Below are positions 54,921-63,575 of a stretch of DNA of 64,000 bases, one piece after another. Position 1 is the stretch's first letter. Each line of letters begins with the position of its first letter. A program made the position numbers and the translations under genes. The stretch spans positions 62,001 through 126,000 of the forward strand of contig JADJZJ010000007.1 of NCBI GenBank assembly GCA_016715765.1, given 5' to 3'. Under the pieces are notes generated by a model that was not told where the DNA came from, did no database searches, and saw nothing but the letters and a program-made list of their open reading frames with translations. The DNA is from Opitutaceae bacterium (GTDB lineage: Bacteria > Verrucomicrobiota > Verrucomicrobiia > Opitutales > Opitutaceae).

Positions 54921-55140
54921 TTTAACCACGGATCACACGGATTTCACGGATCAGATGATAGCCACAAGAGGCTCAGAAGGCACATAAGGCTCCGATCCGT
55001 TTTGCTGGAAAGATCCCTGTAGCAGACCACACCGCGTTCTTCGATCGCTCCTGCCCTCGGTATTTATCCTTTTGTGCTTTATGTGCCTCTTGTGGCCATT
55101 GTCTTGGCATCCGTGCCATCCGTGTGATCCGTGGTTAAAA
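54921..55140. repeat. CACGGAT-family nested palindrome between the convergent TMTC-like genes
   Basis: The left arm 54921-54954 (TTTAACCACGGATCACACGG...) and right arm 55108-55140 (...CCGTGTGATCCGTGGTTAAAA) pair over about 33 bases. Inner arms AGCCACAAGAGGCTCAGAAG (near 54960) and GTGCCTCTTGTGGCC (near 55083) form a second stem. The element fills the 230-base gap; its two ends lie 8 and 4 bases from the stop codons of the flanking genes. Confidence 0.85.
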
Positions 55141-55143
55141 AAC

Positions 55144-57060
55144 TCAATACCCGCCGAGGCGTTGCCGGGCGAGGGCGGCGTTTTTCGCGGCGCTGGGGTG
55201 GACGGGGTCGAGTTTCAGCGCGGCTTCGAATTCCGCCAACGCCTCGCGCAGGCGTCCGGCACGGCCGAGGGCGATGCCGAGCTGGTTGTGGTAATCGGCG
55301 TTCGCCGGGGCGAGTCGCACGGCCGTCGTCAGGTGCTCGATCGCTTCCGGCCGTTGGCCGGCGGCGAGGAGCAAATTGCCGAGGAGATTGTGACTGCCGG
55401 CATCTTTTGGATGCCGGGTCAGCAGGGTGGAGAGTAGCGCCATGGCCTCCTCCGCCCGTCCGCCTTGGGCCAGAGCGCTGGCGAGATTGAAACGCGAATC
55501 CACCGACTCCGGCGCCAGGCGCACTGCTGACTCGAGTTGACTGATGCCCTCTGCGATCCGCCCGGTCTGCACGAGTGCGTTGCCGAGGTTGTTGGCAAAC
55601 TCCGGGTCCCGCGGACGGAGGGCGAGGGCGCGCTGGAAGCACCCGACCGCCCGGGCATTGTCCCCCTGTCGCAGGCAAACGAGTCCGAGATTGTTGAGCA
55701 CCTCGGGCACCTCCGGTTCGTCCGCCAGCGAGCGTTCAAGTTCACGGCGGGCATCGCCGGGCCGGCCGGCGCGGACGTAGTACTCGGCCAGCAGGGCCCG
55801 GGCCCGCGCATTGTCCGGCGCCTTGGCGAGCGTGTCCTCGTAGAGCCCGATGTTGTCACCGTAGACAGCGTTGCGTTGCGCGGTCAGGGCGCCAAACCCC
55901 ACCGCCACGGCGGCGAGAATGGCGAGTCCGCGCCGACCCTGCCAGCGCCAAGCCGCGACCGCGGCCAGGGTCGTCAGGGCCGCCAGCGGCAGGTACATGC
56001 GGTGCTCCGCCATGGTCTGCGTCGCCACCGGCACAAAACTCGAACTCGGCGCGAGGATCAGGAAAAAGCCCAGGCCGCAGAAACCGGCCGCAGGCCGGCG
56101 CGCGCCGTACCACAGGCTCGCGACCGCGAGCGGAATGAGCAGCAATGCCGGGACCAGCACCTCGGTCCACGCCGTCACCACGCCGTGGCCATAGTCGAAC
56201 ACCAGCGGTGCGGGCCACACCGCCAGGCGCAGGTAATGAGCGATGGCCTTGACCTGCGTCAGCGCGTAGGCAGCCGGGGTCACGGCCGTGCCAAAGCCGG
56301 CCGTGTCGCCGCGTCCCTCCGTCGCCAGCACGAGTGCCAGCAAAGCCAGCCACGTGGCGGCGAGCGCCAGATACAGACCGCGGCGCGCACGCCAGGCGGC
56401 GGCGAAACCGCCGGCGATGAACGTACGATCGTACAACCACACCAGCAGCGGTGCGGTGGCCATGACCTCCTTGGTGCCCATGCCCAGCAGGCAGGCGGTG
56501 CAGGTCAGCGCGCGCCAGCGGCGCGGCGCGCCTGGCTCCACGCTGCGCACGAAACCGTATAGGGTAAGCAGGTAGAAAAGTGCGCACAGGGATTCCGCGC
56601 GTTGGATGACGTACGTGACCGCGGCGGTCTGCAGCGGATGCAGCAGCCACAGGGCCGTGGCGGTGAGGGCGATGGGCTGCGCGTCGCCGGCGAAGCGCCC
56701 GGCCAGGACTGGTTGCCGCAGAGTGCGCCGCACGAGGCCGAAAAGGGTCAGGCCGGCGGCCAGATGAATCAGCAGGTTGAGGGCGTGGTAGCTCCAGACC
56801 AGTTCACCGCTGACGGCATGGTTCAGGGCCAGCGTCAGGTTGAGCACGGGGCGTCCGCTGACCGTCAGTCCGCCATCCGCCGGCGGCCACCACGCCGTGG
56901 CGAAACTCCGGATCGAGGCGTTGCCGGGGATCGAGGGTTCGTCATCGAACACGAACGGACCGTTGAAGCTGTTCAGGTAGGCGAGGGTGCCGGCCGTGAT
57001 CAGGACCGCCGCGGCCAACGCGGAGGATCGGTACCAGGGCGTGTTGGGCGCGGCTTGCAT
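55144..57060 (-). CDS. TMTC-like polytopic membrane protein with TPR repeats, paralogue 2
   Basis: The 638-residue protein mirrors paralogue 1: first helix then FVFDDEPSIPGNASIRSF near 37-54, HPLQTAAVTYVIQRAESLCALFYLLTLYGF near 150, MAEHRMYLPLAALTTL near 345, then about six TPRs (about 410-630), such as NLGNALVQTGRIAEGISQLESAVRLAPESV. The matching blocks (VWSYHALNLLIHLAAGL, CLLGMGTKEVMATAPLLVWLYDRTF) show the two genes are duplicates, now arranged tail to tail. Translation begins at the ATG at 57058-57060. Role as for paralogue 1. Confidence 0.75.
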   Translation of the reverse strand: MQAAPNTPWYRSSALAAAVLITAGTLAYLNSFNGPFVFDDEPSIPGNASIRSFATAWWPPADGGLTVSGRPVLNLTLALNHAVSGELVWSYHALNLLIHLAAGLTLFGLVRRTLRQPVLAGRFAGDAQPIALTATALWLLHPLQTAAVTYVIQRAESLCALFYLLTLYGFVRSVEPGAPRRWRALTCTACLLGMGTKEVMATAPLLVWLYDRTFIAGGFAAAWRARRGLYLALAATWLALLALVLATEGRGDTAGFGTAVTPAAYALTQVKAIAHYLRLAVWPAPLVFDYGHGVVTAWTEVLVPALLLIPLAVASLWYGARRPAAGFCGLGFFLILAPSSSFVPVATQTMAEHRMYLPLAALTTLAAVAAWRWQGRRGLAILAAVAVGFGALTAQRNAVYGDNIGLYEDTLAKAPDNARARALLAEYYVRAGRPGDARRELERSLADEPEVPEVLNNLGLVCLRQGDNARAVGCFQRALALRPRDPEFANNLGNALVQTGRIAEGISQLESAVRLAPESVDSRFNLASALAQGGRAEEAMALLSTLLTRHPKDAGSHNLLGNLLLAAGQRPEAIEHLTTAVRLAPANADYHNQLGIALGRAGRLREALAEFEAALKLDPVHPSAAKNAALARQRLGGY

Positions 57061-57363
57061 GCGGCGGGTGCAGCTTCGGGGAAAGGCGAGTGTGTTGCAA
57101 TGCCGCTGGGAGCGCGGGCGACCCGCCCGCTGTTCCGATCTTTCTCTTTCCTCTTTATCTTAATCTTTCTCCCTCATCGGGCCCATTTGTCGCATTGGCC
57201 CCATCTGTCCAATCCGAGAAAGATAAAGAGCAAGAGGAAAGAGAAAGATATGATTCTAGCGGGGAGGAGCACAGCCCGCCACGGACTGTCCGATGGCGGC
57301 ATCCGTTGCCGCACCGCGCGGCCGGCCAACGCTTCCGGCCAGTCAACCCCGACCCCTTTCCCC
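57061..57363. repeat. Gap with an imperfect family-A inverted repeat
   Basis: These 303 bases hold a family-A element (57138-57249): left arm ATCTTTCTCTTTCCTCTTTA..., right arm ...AAGAGGAAAGAGAAAGAT, pairing with interruptions around an inner GGCCCATTTGTCGC/GGCCCCATCTGTCC region. Bases 57137-57171 are also the inverted partner of 52869-52905. Promoters of the two divergent genes must be in the remaining about 100 bases on each side; none is clear. Confidence 0.75.
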
Positions 57364-59403
57364 ATGCGCTTTGGCAGCCTGCACATCCTGGATATCCTTG
57401 TCGTCGTCGCCTACCTGCTGGCCGTGATCTGGATCGGCCGCCGCGCCTCCGGCGGCACCAAGAACGAGGAGGGCTTCTTCCTCGCGGGCCGCAAGCTCGG
57501 CAAGCTCTACCAGTTCTTCCTTAATTTCGGCAACGCCACCGAGCCGCAGGGCGCGGTGAGCACGGCGAGCTTCGTCTACCAGCAGGGCGCGCCCGGTTGC
57601 TGGCTCTCGTTCCAGACCGTGTTCATGAACCCCTACTTCTGGTTCATGACCGTGTGGTTTCGCCGCGTGCGGCTCACGACGGTCTCCGATCTGTTCGAGG
57701 ACCGCTACGCCAGCAAGAGCCTCAGCCTCTTCTACGCGATGTTCCAGATTCTGGTCGCCTGCGTGTTCCTCGGCTTTGGCAACGTCACCGCCTACAAGAT
57801 CGCCTCCTCGCTCGTCGTGAAGCCTCAGGTTGAATGGACGGCCGCGGACCGGGCCGCGGTGGAGGGTTACCACGAGCTCAAGCTCCTCGAGAAGCAGGCC
57901 GCCGCCGGCACGCTGCCGGCCGGGGCGCAGCCGGTGCTGGACACGCTCCGCGACCGCAATGCCCGCGGCGAGCTGCACAGCTACATCACGGTGCTCAACG
58001 ACGTGCTGTTCTACGTGGTCTTCTCCGTCGTGGTGGGTACCTACATCGTGCTGGGGGGCATGGCGGCGGCGGCCGTCAACGAGGGGCTGCAGAGCGTGCT
58101 CATCATTGTCTTTTCCCTGCTGCTGATCCCGACCGGGCTGTATGCGATCGGCGGCTGGTCGGCGCTGGCCGAAAAGGTGCCGCGGCAGATGTTCGACCTC
58201 TTCGGCTCCGGCGTCACCGAGCAGTTCTCGGTCGTGAGCCTGTGCGGCATTCTGCTGGTGAGCATCGTGCAGAACGGCGGACTCAGCCACAACATGGGCA
58301 TCTCCGGCTCCGCGAGGAACGAGTACGCCGCGCGCTTCGGCGCCGTGTCGGGCACCTACCTGAAGCGGTTCATGATCATCCTCTGGGCCTTCGCCGGCCT
58401 GATCGCCGTGGCGCTGTTCGGTGTCGGCGGCCTGTCCGATCCCGACGCCACCTGGGGCATGATGTCCAACCGCCTGCTCGGTCCCGGCCTCGTCGGTCTC
58501 ATGCTGGCCGGCGTGCTCGCCGGCACGATGTCCACGCTCGCCGCCAAGGCGCTCGCCATCTCCTCGCTGTTTGTCCGCAACGTCTACCGCCAGCTCTGGC
58601 CGGACCTCAGCCAGACCCAGGGCGTGTATTACGCCCGCTGGACCATCGTCGTGGTGCTCGCCCTCGGGACGGTCTCCGCGTGGCTCATGGGCGATTTTCT
58701 CTCGATCGTGAACCTGGTCCTCACGGTCAACCTGCCCTTCGGCGCCGCCGTGTTGCTGACCTATTTCTGGCGCCGCGTCACCGCCCGCGCCGTCTGGAGC
58801 TGCGTGGTGCTCTCGGCCCTCGTGATTTTGATCGTCCCGTGGACGGCCTCGCATGTGCCGGCCCTGCGCACGAGTCCGGCGCTGACGCAGATGAGCCTCG
58901 CGCCGAGCGGCCGCCCCGCCCCGGTGTATTTCAACAAGGTGGTGCGCACCAATCCCGATGACCCGGCCAGCCCGCTGGTCGCGGGCGGCGGCCTCAACCG
59001 GTTCAACCTGGAATGCTGGGTCCTCGGCCGGGCCGGCCTTGATGTCGCCGCGCTCTCGCCGACGGAGCGCCTGACGGCGCAATTCTTCTTTGACGGCCTG
59101 TTCCCCTTCGCCGTGCTCATCATCGGCAGCCTGCTGACCCGGCCGACCGACCCGAAGCTCGTGCTCCCGTTCTACGGCAAGATGAAGACCCCCATCGGGG
59201 CCACGCCCGAGCTGGAGGCGGCCGCGCTGGAGGAGACGCGCCGCCAGCCGGATCGCTTCGACCACACGAAGCTCTTTCCGCGGACAAACTGGGAGTTCTG
59301 CAAATGGGACCGCGTGGACACCATCGGCTTCCTCGCCTGCGCCGCCATCTCCGGTTCGATTGTCGGTTTCTTTGTGCTGCTTTTGCGTGCTGCCGCCGGG
59401 TAG
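57364..59403 (+). CDS. Sodium:solute symporter (SSS family)
   Basis: The 679-residue protein has about 13 membrane segments and SSS-family marks: ILVVVAYLLAVIWIGRRASGGTKNEEGFFLAGRKLG near 8-45, LGNAT-equivalent NFGNATEPQGAVSTASFVYQQG near 53, VVGTYIVLGGMAAAAVNEGLQSVLIIV near 225 and LVGLMLAGVLAGTMSTLAAKALAISSLFVRNVY near 375. A long soluble loop (about 505-560) and a C-terminal cytoplasmic tail (KMKTPIGATPELEAAALEETRR) are unusual but seen in Opitutaceae/Bacteroidota sugar-cluster symporters. It probably imports a monosaccharide or uronate released from pectin, using sodium. Start ATG 57364. Confidence 0.88.
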   Translation: MRFGSLHILDILVVVAYLLAVIWIGRRASGGTKNEEGFFLAGRKLGKLYQFFLNFGNATEPQGAVSTASFVYQQGAPGCWLSFQTVFMNPYFWFMTVWFRRVRLTTVSDLFEDRYASKSLSLFYAMFQILVACVFLGFGNVTAYKIASSLVVKPQVEWTAADRAAVEGYHELKLLEKQAAAGTLPAGAQPVLDTLRDRNARGELHSYITVLNDVLFYVVFSVVVGTYIVLGGMAAAAVNEGLQSVLIIVFSLLLIPTGLYAIGGWSALAEKVPRQMFDLFGSGVTEQFSVVSLCGILLVSIVQNGGLSHNMGISGSARNEYAARFGAVSGTYLKRFMIILWAFAGLIAVALFGVGGLSDPDATWGMMSNRLLGPGLVGLMLAGVLAGTMSTLAAKALAISSLFVRNVYRQLWPDLSQTQGVYYARWTIVVVLALGTVSAWLMGDFLSIVNLVLTVNLPFGAAVLLTYFWRRVTARAVWSCVVLSALVILIVPWTASHVPALRTSPALTQMSLAPSGRPAPVYFNKVVRTNPDDPASPLVAGGGLNRFNLECWVLGRAGLDVAALSPTERLTAQFFFDGLFPFAVLIIGSLLTRPTDPKLVLPFYGKMKTPIGATPELEAAALEETRRQPDRFDHTKLFPRTNWEFCKWDRVDTIGFLACAAISGSIVGFFVLLLRAAAG

Positions 59404-59420
59404 TCGCAGACCGGAATTTT

Positions 59421-59553
59421 GACCACGGATTTCACGGATGGCACGGATCCAATCCTTTGAACCACTGATGAACACTTATCTGCACTGATTGGAATCAGTG
59501 TGCATCAGTTGTTTATCGGTTTGTATCCGTGTTATCCGTGTGATCCGTGGTTA
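59421..59553. repeat. CACGGAT-family nested palindrome
   Basis: The left arm 59421-59450 (GACCACGGATTTCACGGATG...) and right arm 59525-59553 (...GTTATCCGTGTGATCCGTGG) pair around an inner ATCAGTGTGCATCAG/CACTGATTGGAATC region. The left end is 17 bases from the symporter stop. The right end contains the stop codon (TAA, minus strand) of the DUF6250 gene. Confidence 0.8.
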
Positions 59554-60249
59554 TTTCTCCGGTTCGCTCACGCGGAAGTCGCTGACTTCCATTCTGCTTT
59601 GCACGGTGCGAAAGCCGAACCAGCCGCGCGTCAGCGGCTGCGGGTCCCGCACATCGAAGATCACGGTCCCGTCGCGCACGTACTGCACACGCCCATCGGC
59701 GGTGGCGATGAGCGTGATATGGTAGACGCGGTCGGGCTGCAGGAGAAATTCCGGGGCGCCCAGGTCGTGCTCCGGCGCGAGCGGCCGGGCGCCGGTGCCG
59801 TCGTAGCGGCGGAAGCGGGTCGTGGTGTTGGCGTTGCCGCCGTAGCCCACGTAATAGGTGCATAGCGTGTCGTAGGTGGCGAATTTCCCGGTGCGGGCGT
59901 GGCCGGCGGCGAAGAGGTCGTCGGGCCGCGCCGGATCGCTCGCCATCCAGAAGCAGTTCAGGTCCGAGACCCGGGCGGCGGACGACATCTTCACGGTGTA
60001 GGTGATGACCACCGGGGCGGACAGCGGCGGCCGGAACCACACGGTACAGCCGCCGGCATCGGCAATGATGAGCCGGCCGTCGGCAGTGGTCACGGTGCCG
60101 CCGGGTTGCTGTTCGACCACCCATTGCGATAGTCCCAAGCGAAAATCGTCCGTGTGCAGCACGCGGCCCGGGTGTGTGACGGGCTCGGCGGCCGTGACGC
60201 AGCCGGCCAGAAGCAGGGCCGCGGCGGATATCAAGGTCCTTGCCATCAT
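59551..60249 (-). CDS. DUF6250-family lipoprotein of the pectin locus
   Basis: The 232-residue protein has a lipoprotein-type signal (MMARTLISAAALLLAGC) and a beta-sandwich domain with the DUF6250 marks: DDFRLGLSQWVVEQQPGGTV near 34, CTVWFRPPLSAPVVITYTV near 68, RVSDLNCFWMASDPARPDDLF near 92 and YYVGYGGNANTTTRFRRYDG near 131. The family occurs in Bacteroidota/Verrucomicrobiota polysaccharide loci, with unknown activity; a concanavalin-like glycan-binding fold is plausible. It lies between the symporter (convergent) and the two-domain CE12 gene (divergent). Confidence 0.75.
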   Translation of the reverse strand: MMARTLISAAALLLAGCVTAAEPVTHPGRVLHTDDFRLGLSQWVVEQQPGGTVTTADGRLIIADAGGCTVWFRPPLSAPVVITYTVKMSSAARVSDLNCFWMASDPARPDDLFAAGHARTGKFATYDTLCTYYVGYGGNANTTTRFRRYDGTGARPLAPEHDLGAPEFLLQPDRVYHITLIATADGRVQYVRDGTVIFDVRDPQPLTRGWFGFRTVQSRMEVSDFRVSEPEK

Positions 60250-60587
60250 GCTACGAGCACAGCACGGCGGGGACGGTGGGCGAAGCTCAAAAGTGGGGGG
60301 GTGGAGGGAGAACGCTCAACATTTAACGTTTAACTCTTAACGCTGAAGTGCGGCCACCCTGCCATGTAGCTACGAGCGTGAGCGAGTGGAGATTTCGCGG
60401 ATTGCAGATCGGAGATCGAGCAAGCCCCACTCGCTCACGCTCGTAGCTACCCGAACTATGCCCGTACTTAAGCGTTAAGAGTTAAACGTTAAATGTTGAG
60501 CGTTCCGCCGCCGTTCCGGCGGCGGTGGCTCGAACAGTCCGCCGCGGTTGGCTTTGTGTCGGCGCGCGTATCGGTCACCCTGCTCCC
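60250..60587. repeat. Double nested palindrome: TTAACG outer arms, CTCGCTCACG inner arms (copy 1)
   Basis: The outer arms 60311-60344 and 60471-60504 are perfect reverse complements over 34 bases (AACGCTCAACATTTAACG...). The inner arms 60366-60389 and 60427-60450 pair perfectly over 24 bases (GTAGCTACGAGCGTGAGCG...). A related nested element is at 62206-62521, so the CE12 gene is flanked by both. The promoter of the CE12 gene probably lies in the last about 80 bases. Confidence 0.85.
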
Positions 60588-62195
60588 ATGCGCCTGCCCC
60601 TGCTGCTTCTGCCCCTTGTTTTCGCCAGTGTTGTGGCCGGGACCCCCGCGCCCGATCTCGCGGTCAATCCCGCGGCCCAAACCGCCGCCCTGAATCCCGC
60701 CCTGCCCACGATCTTCATTGCCGGTGACTCGACCGCCGCGCGCGGCAAGGGGGCGGTCCAGCAGGGCTGGGGTGTGCCGTTCGCCGGCTATTTCGATTCG
60801 GCCAAGGTCAATGTCGCCAACCACGCGCGGGGCGGCCGCAGCAGCCGGACGTACCTGACCGAGGGGCTCTGGGACAAATTACTCGCGGACGTGAAGGCGG
60901 GCGACTGGGTCCTGATTCAACTGGGCGTCAACGACGGTGGCGCGATCAACGAGGAACCGCCGGGTTCCACGCGTCCGCTCCGGGCGCGCGGGTCCCTGCC
61001 CGGACTCGGCGACGAGTCGCAGGACATCCTCAACGCGGTCACTCACCGGCCCGAGACCGTGCGCACCTACGGCTGGTACGTGGGGAAGATGATCGCCGAC
61101 ACGAAGGCCCGGGGCGCGATCCCCATCGTGCTTTCGCCCACGGTGCGCAATATCTGGTCGAACGGCAAAGTGGAGCGCGGGATCGGCCGCTACCGCGAAT
61201 GGGGCCGGGAACTGGCGCGGCGGACCGGCGTGCCGTTCGTGGATGTCACGCGCCTGATCGCCGATGCCTATCAGCAGCGCGGAGAAGCGGCCGTGAAAAC
61301 AATGTTTCAACAGGATCACACCCATACTGATGACGCGGGCGCCGAGCTCACCGCGTCACTGGTCGTGGCCGGGCTCAAAGGCTTGCGCAAAGGTCCGTTC
61401 GGATCGCTGCTCTCGGCCAAGGGGGAGACCGTCGGGGCCGACTCCATCGGCTGGCTCAACCTGCCTGAGCCGGCCGACCCCGCGCTCCCGTCCATTGTCC
61501 TCATCGGCGATTCCACCGTGCGCAATGGACGCGGTGATGGTGAAGGTGGACAATGGGGCTGGGGCGATTCGCTGGGTGACCATTTCGATCCGGCGAAGGT
61601 GAACATCGTCAACCGGGCGATCGGGGGTCTCAGCAGCCGCACCTTCCGCACGCAGGGCCACTGGGAACGCGCCCTCATGCTGCTCAAGCCCGGCGACTGG
61701 GTGGTCATGCAGTTTGGCCACAACGATCCCGCTCCGCTCAACGACGACCAGCGCGCCCGCGGCACGATCAAGGGCACGGGCGAGGAGACCGAGGCCATCG
61801 ACAACATTCTCACCGGGCAGCCCGAGGTCGTGCACACCTACGGCTGGTACCTGCGGCAGAACATCCGTGAGGCGAAGGCGGCGGGTGCGACCCCGGTGGT
61901 CTGCTCGTTGGTGCCGCGCAAGACCTGGAAAGAAGGCCGGATCGTCCGCAGCGGGGCCGATGGCTATGGCGGCTGGGCCCGGCAGGTCGCCGCGGAGGAA
62001 GGCGTGGCCTTCATTGATCTCAATGGGCTGGTCGCGCAGCGTTACGATGAAATGGGCGCGGCGGCCGTGGACGCACTTTTTGCCGATCCGCACACGCACA
62101 CCAGCCGGGCCGGGGCGGAGTTGAATGCGGCGATTGTGGCCGCGGAATTGAAGAAGATCTCCGGGGCGCCGTTTGCGGGGTGGGCGCGGAAGTAG
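60588..62195 (+). CDS. Exported tandem CE12 (rhamnogalacturonan acetylesterase) didomain protein
   Basis: The 535-residue protein has a signal peptide (MRLPLLLLPLVFASVVAG) and two SGNH domains. Domain 1 (about 40-270) has FIAGDSTAARGKG near 44, GGRSSRTYLTEG near 86, LIQLGVNDGG near 112 and DHTHTDDAG near 246. Domain 2 (about 300-530) has VLIGDSTVRNGRG near 306, GGLSSRTFRTQG near 347, VMQFGHNDPAP near 374 and DPHTHTSRAG near 504. Both keep the nucleophile Ser, Gly, Asn and Asp-His set, so both should be active. Domain 1 shows GVND where domain 2 shows GHND, a small divergence. It would remove acetyl groups from rhamnogalacturonan. Confidence 0.88.
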   Translation: MRLPLLLLPLVFASVVAGTPAPDLAVNPAAQTAALNPALPTIFIAGDSTAARGKGAVQQGWGVPFAGYFDSAKVNVANHARGGRSSRTYLTEGLWDKLLADVKAGDWVLIQLGVNDGGAINEEPPGSTRPLRARGSLPGLGDESQDILNAVTHRPETVRTYGWYVGKMIADTKARGAIPIVLSPTVRNIWSNGKVERGIGRYREWGRELARRTGVPFVDVTRLIADAYQQRGEAAVKTMFQQDHTHTDDAGAELTASLVVAGLKGLRKGPFGSLLSAKGETVGADSIGWLNLPEPADPALPSIVLIGDSTVRNGRGDGEGGQWGWGDSLGDHFDPAKVNIVNRAIGGLSSRTFRTQGHWERALMLLKPGDWVVMQFGHNDPAPLNDDQRARGTIKGTGEETEAIDNILTGQPEVVHTYGWYLRQNIREAKAAGATPVVCSLVPRKTWKEGRIVRSGADGYGGWARQVAAEEGVAFIDLNGLVAQRYDEMGAAAVDALFADPHTHTSRAGAELNAAIVAAELKKISGAPFAGWARK

Positions 62196-62205
62196 AGAAG
62201 TGAAA

Positions 62206-62521
62206 AACGCTCAACGTTTAACTTTTAACGCTTAACGCTCAAGTGCGACCTGGGAGCGCGACCGCCCTCGGTCGCAATTTACCCGGAGCGTGGTTGGTTG
62301 CCGAATTTTCAAAGCCATGTTTCGGCGCACTCGTCGGGCTGTAGGGCATGTGCATGCGCACGATTGCGACCGAGGGCGGTCGCGCTCCCAGGTCGCTACG
62401 AGCGTGAGCGAGTGGACAAACCGCTACGAATGCCGAACATCCATTCGCTCACGCTCGTAGCGACGTCGGCAAGGCTTCCGGCCCTTGAGCGTTAAGCGTT
62501 AAGTGTTGAACGTTGAGCGTT
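62206..62521. repeat. Triple nested palindrome downstream of the CE12 didomain gene (copy 2)
   Basis: The outer arms 62206-62243 and 62484-62521 pair over 38 bases with three mismatches (TTAACG-type). The middle arms 62245-62277 and 62364-62396 are exact over 33 bases (GCGACCTGGGAGCGCGACC...). The inner arms 62392-62411 and 62445-62464 pair over 20 bases (CGCTACGAGCGTGAGCG). The whole gap between two convergent genes is palindromic. Confidence 0.88.
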
Positions 62522-62528
62522 GCCTCAT

Positions 62529-63575
62529 TCAGCGCGCCGCCTTGGCGGCGCCGGCCTTCACCGGCCGCAGCGTCGGCCCCTCGATCAGCCGCGCGGGAAT
62601 CGTCGTCAGCGACGGCTGGCTCGGGACGCCGAATTCGTTGTGCAGCAGCTGGCCGATCACCAGTTCGCAGGCGCGGCCGCCGAGCACCGGGGTCTGGAAG
62701 TCGAGCGTCGCGCAGTCGCCCGAGGTGCGGAGGGAATTCAGGCACACGAACGCGTGCGACTTGGGCATTTTCGCCCCGCAGGCCTTCATCCAGTCCATGG
62801 CCTCGGGGAAGTGCCCGAGCACGACATCGGGATTGTGCTGGCGGAACCAGGCCTGGAAGGCCTCGCGGGTGATCTCGCGCAATTGCAGGGCGGGCACCTC
62901 GGTGATGTCGGGCAGGTATTTCTGCAGGGCGAGGAAGGCGCCCTCCCAGCGGAACTGCAGCCGCTCATCGAGGGAGATTTCCATGAACAGCCCCGGCCGC
63001 CGGTAGCCGCGCTCGTGCAACTCGTGCAGCAGCGCGATCATCGAGCGGTAGTGGTCCGAGCACACGCAGTGCAGCGGCGGGTGATCGATGAAATAGTCGG
63101 CGTACACCGCCGTGTAGCGGTTCCAGCTCAGGGCGGACAGGTCCGGAAAGCCGACCGCCGGCAAGATGATCAGCCCCTGGATGCCGCGGGTGTGCAGGAT
63201 GGTGTCGAGCCGCTGGAGGGTGAGCCCCTCGGGTCCGACCACAAAGCGTTCCACCTTGAACCCAAGGTCGTCGGCGCGCGCGGAGATGCCGCTCATCAGG
63301 GAGTCATTGTAGCGGGCGGCGAGGGGCGGATGCCCCGGTTCGACCAGGTCGAGCACCGCCAGGACGCCGCGGAACTGCTGCCCGCGCGAACGGCGGAGCT
63401 GGGACATCACCGCGCCGGTGAGCGGGTTGCGTTCGTAACCCGCCGCCTTGGCCGCGGCGCGCACGCGGGCGACCGTCTCGGCCTTGACCCGCGGGGAGCC
63501 GCGCAGGGCGTCCGACAGCGTCGTGCGGGACAGACCGAGCTCGCGGGCCAGGGTGCGCAGGGTGGGGGTGGGCAT
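62529..63575 (-). CDS. LacI-family transcriptional regulator
   Basis: The 348-residue protein begins with a LacI HTH (residues about 5-25, TLRTLARELGLSRTTLSDALRG) and hinge region (SPRVKAETVARVRAAAKAAGYERNPLTGAV). It continues with a type I periplasmic-binding-like effector domain with RRPGLFMEISLDERLQFRWEGAFLA near 198, PDVVLGHFPEAMDW near 252 and the closing strand TTIPARLIEGPTLRP near 325. Its placement next to L-rhamnose mutarotase implies it senses rhamnose or a pectin fragment and represses the locus. It is divergent from the mutarotase gene, with 156 bases between the starts. Confidence 0.92.
   Translation of the reverse strand: MPTPTLRTLARELGLSRTTLSDALRGSPRVKAETVARVRAAAKAAGYERNPLTGAVMSQLRRSRGQQFRGVLAVLDLVEPGHPPLAARYNDSLMSGISARADDLGFKVERFVVGPEGLTLQRLDTILHTRGIQGLIILPAVGFPDLSALSWNRYTAVYADYFIDHPPLHCVCSDHYRSMIALLHELHERGYRRPGLFMEISLDERLQFRWEGAFLALQKYLPDITEVPALQLREITREAFQAWFRQHNPDVVLGHFPEAMDWMKACGAKMPKSHAFVCLNSLRTSGDCATLDFQTPVLGGRACELVIGQLLHNEFGVPSQPSLTTIPARLIEGPTLRPVKAGAAKAAR

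Noticed and set aside
52655..57363. Composite transposon made of the inverted repeats around the TMTC-like genes
   Set aside because: No transposase is encoded and no target-site duplication was seen; inverted duplication plus dispersed repeats suffice.
60311..62521. TTAACG-type and CGCTCACG-type repeats as a CRISPR array
   Set aside because: They are inverted, not direct, repeats with no constant-length spacers, and no cas genes are near.
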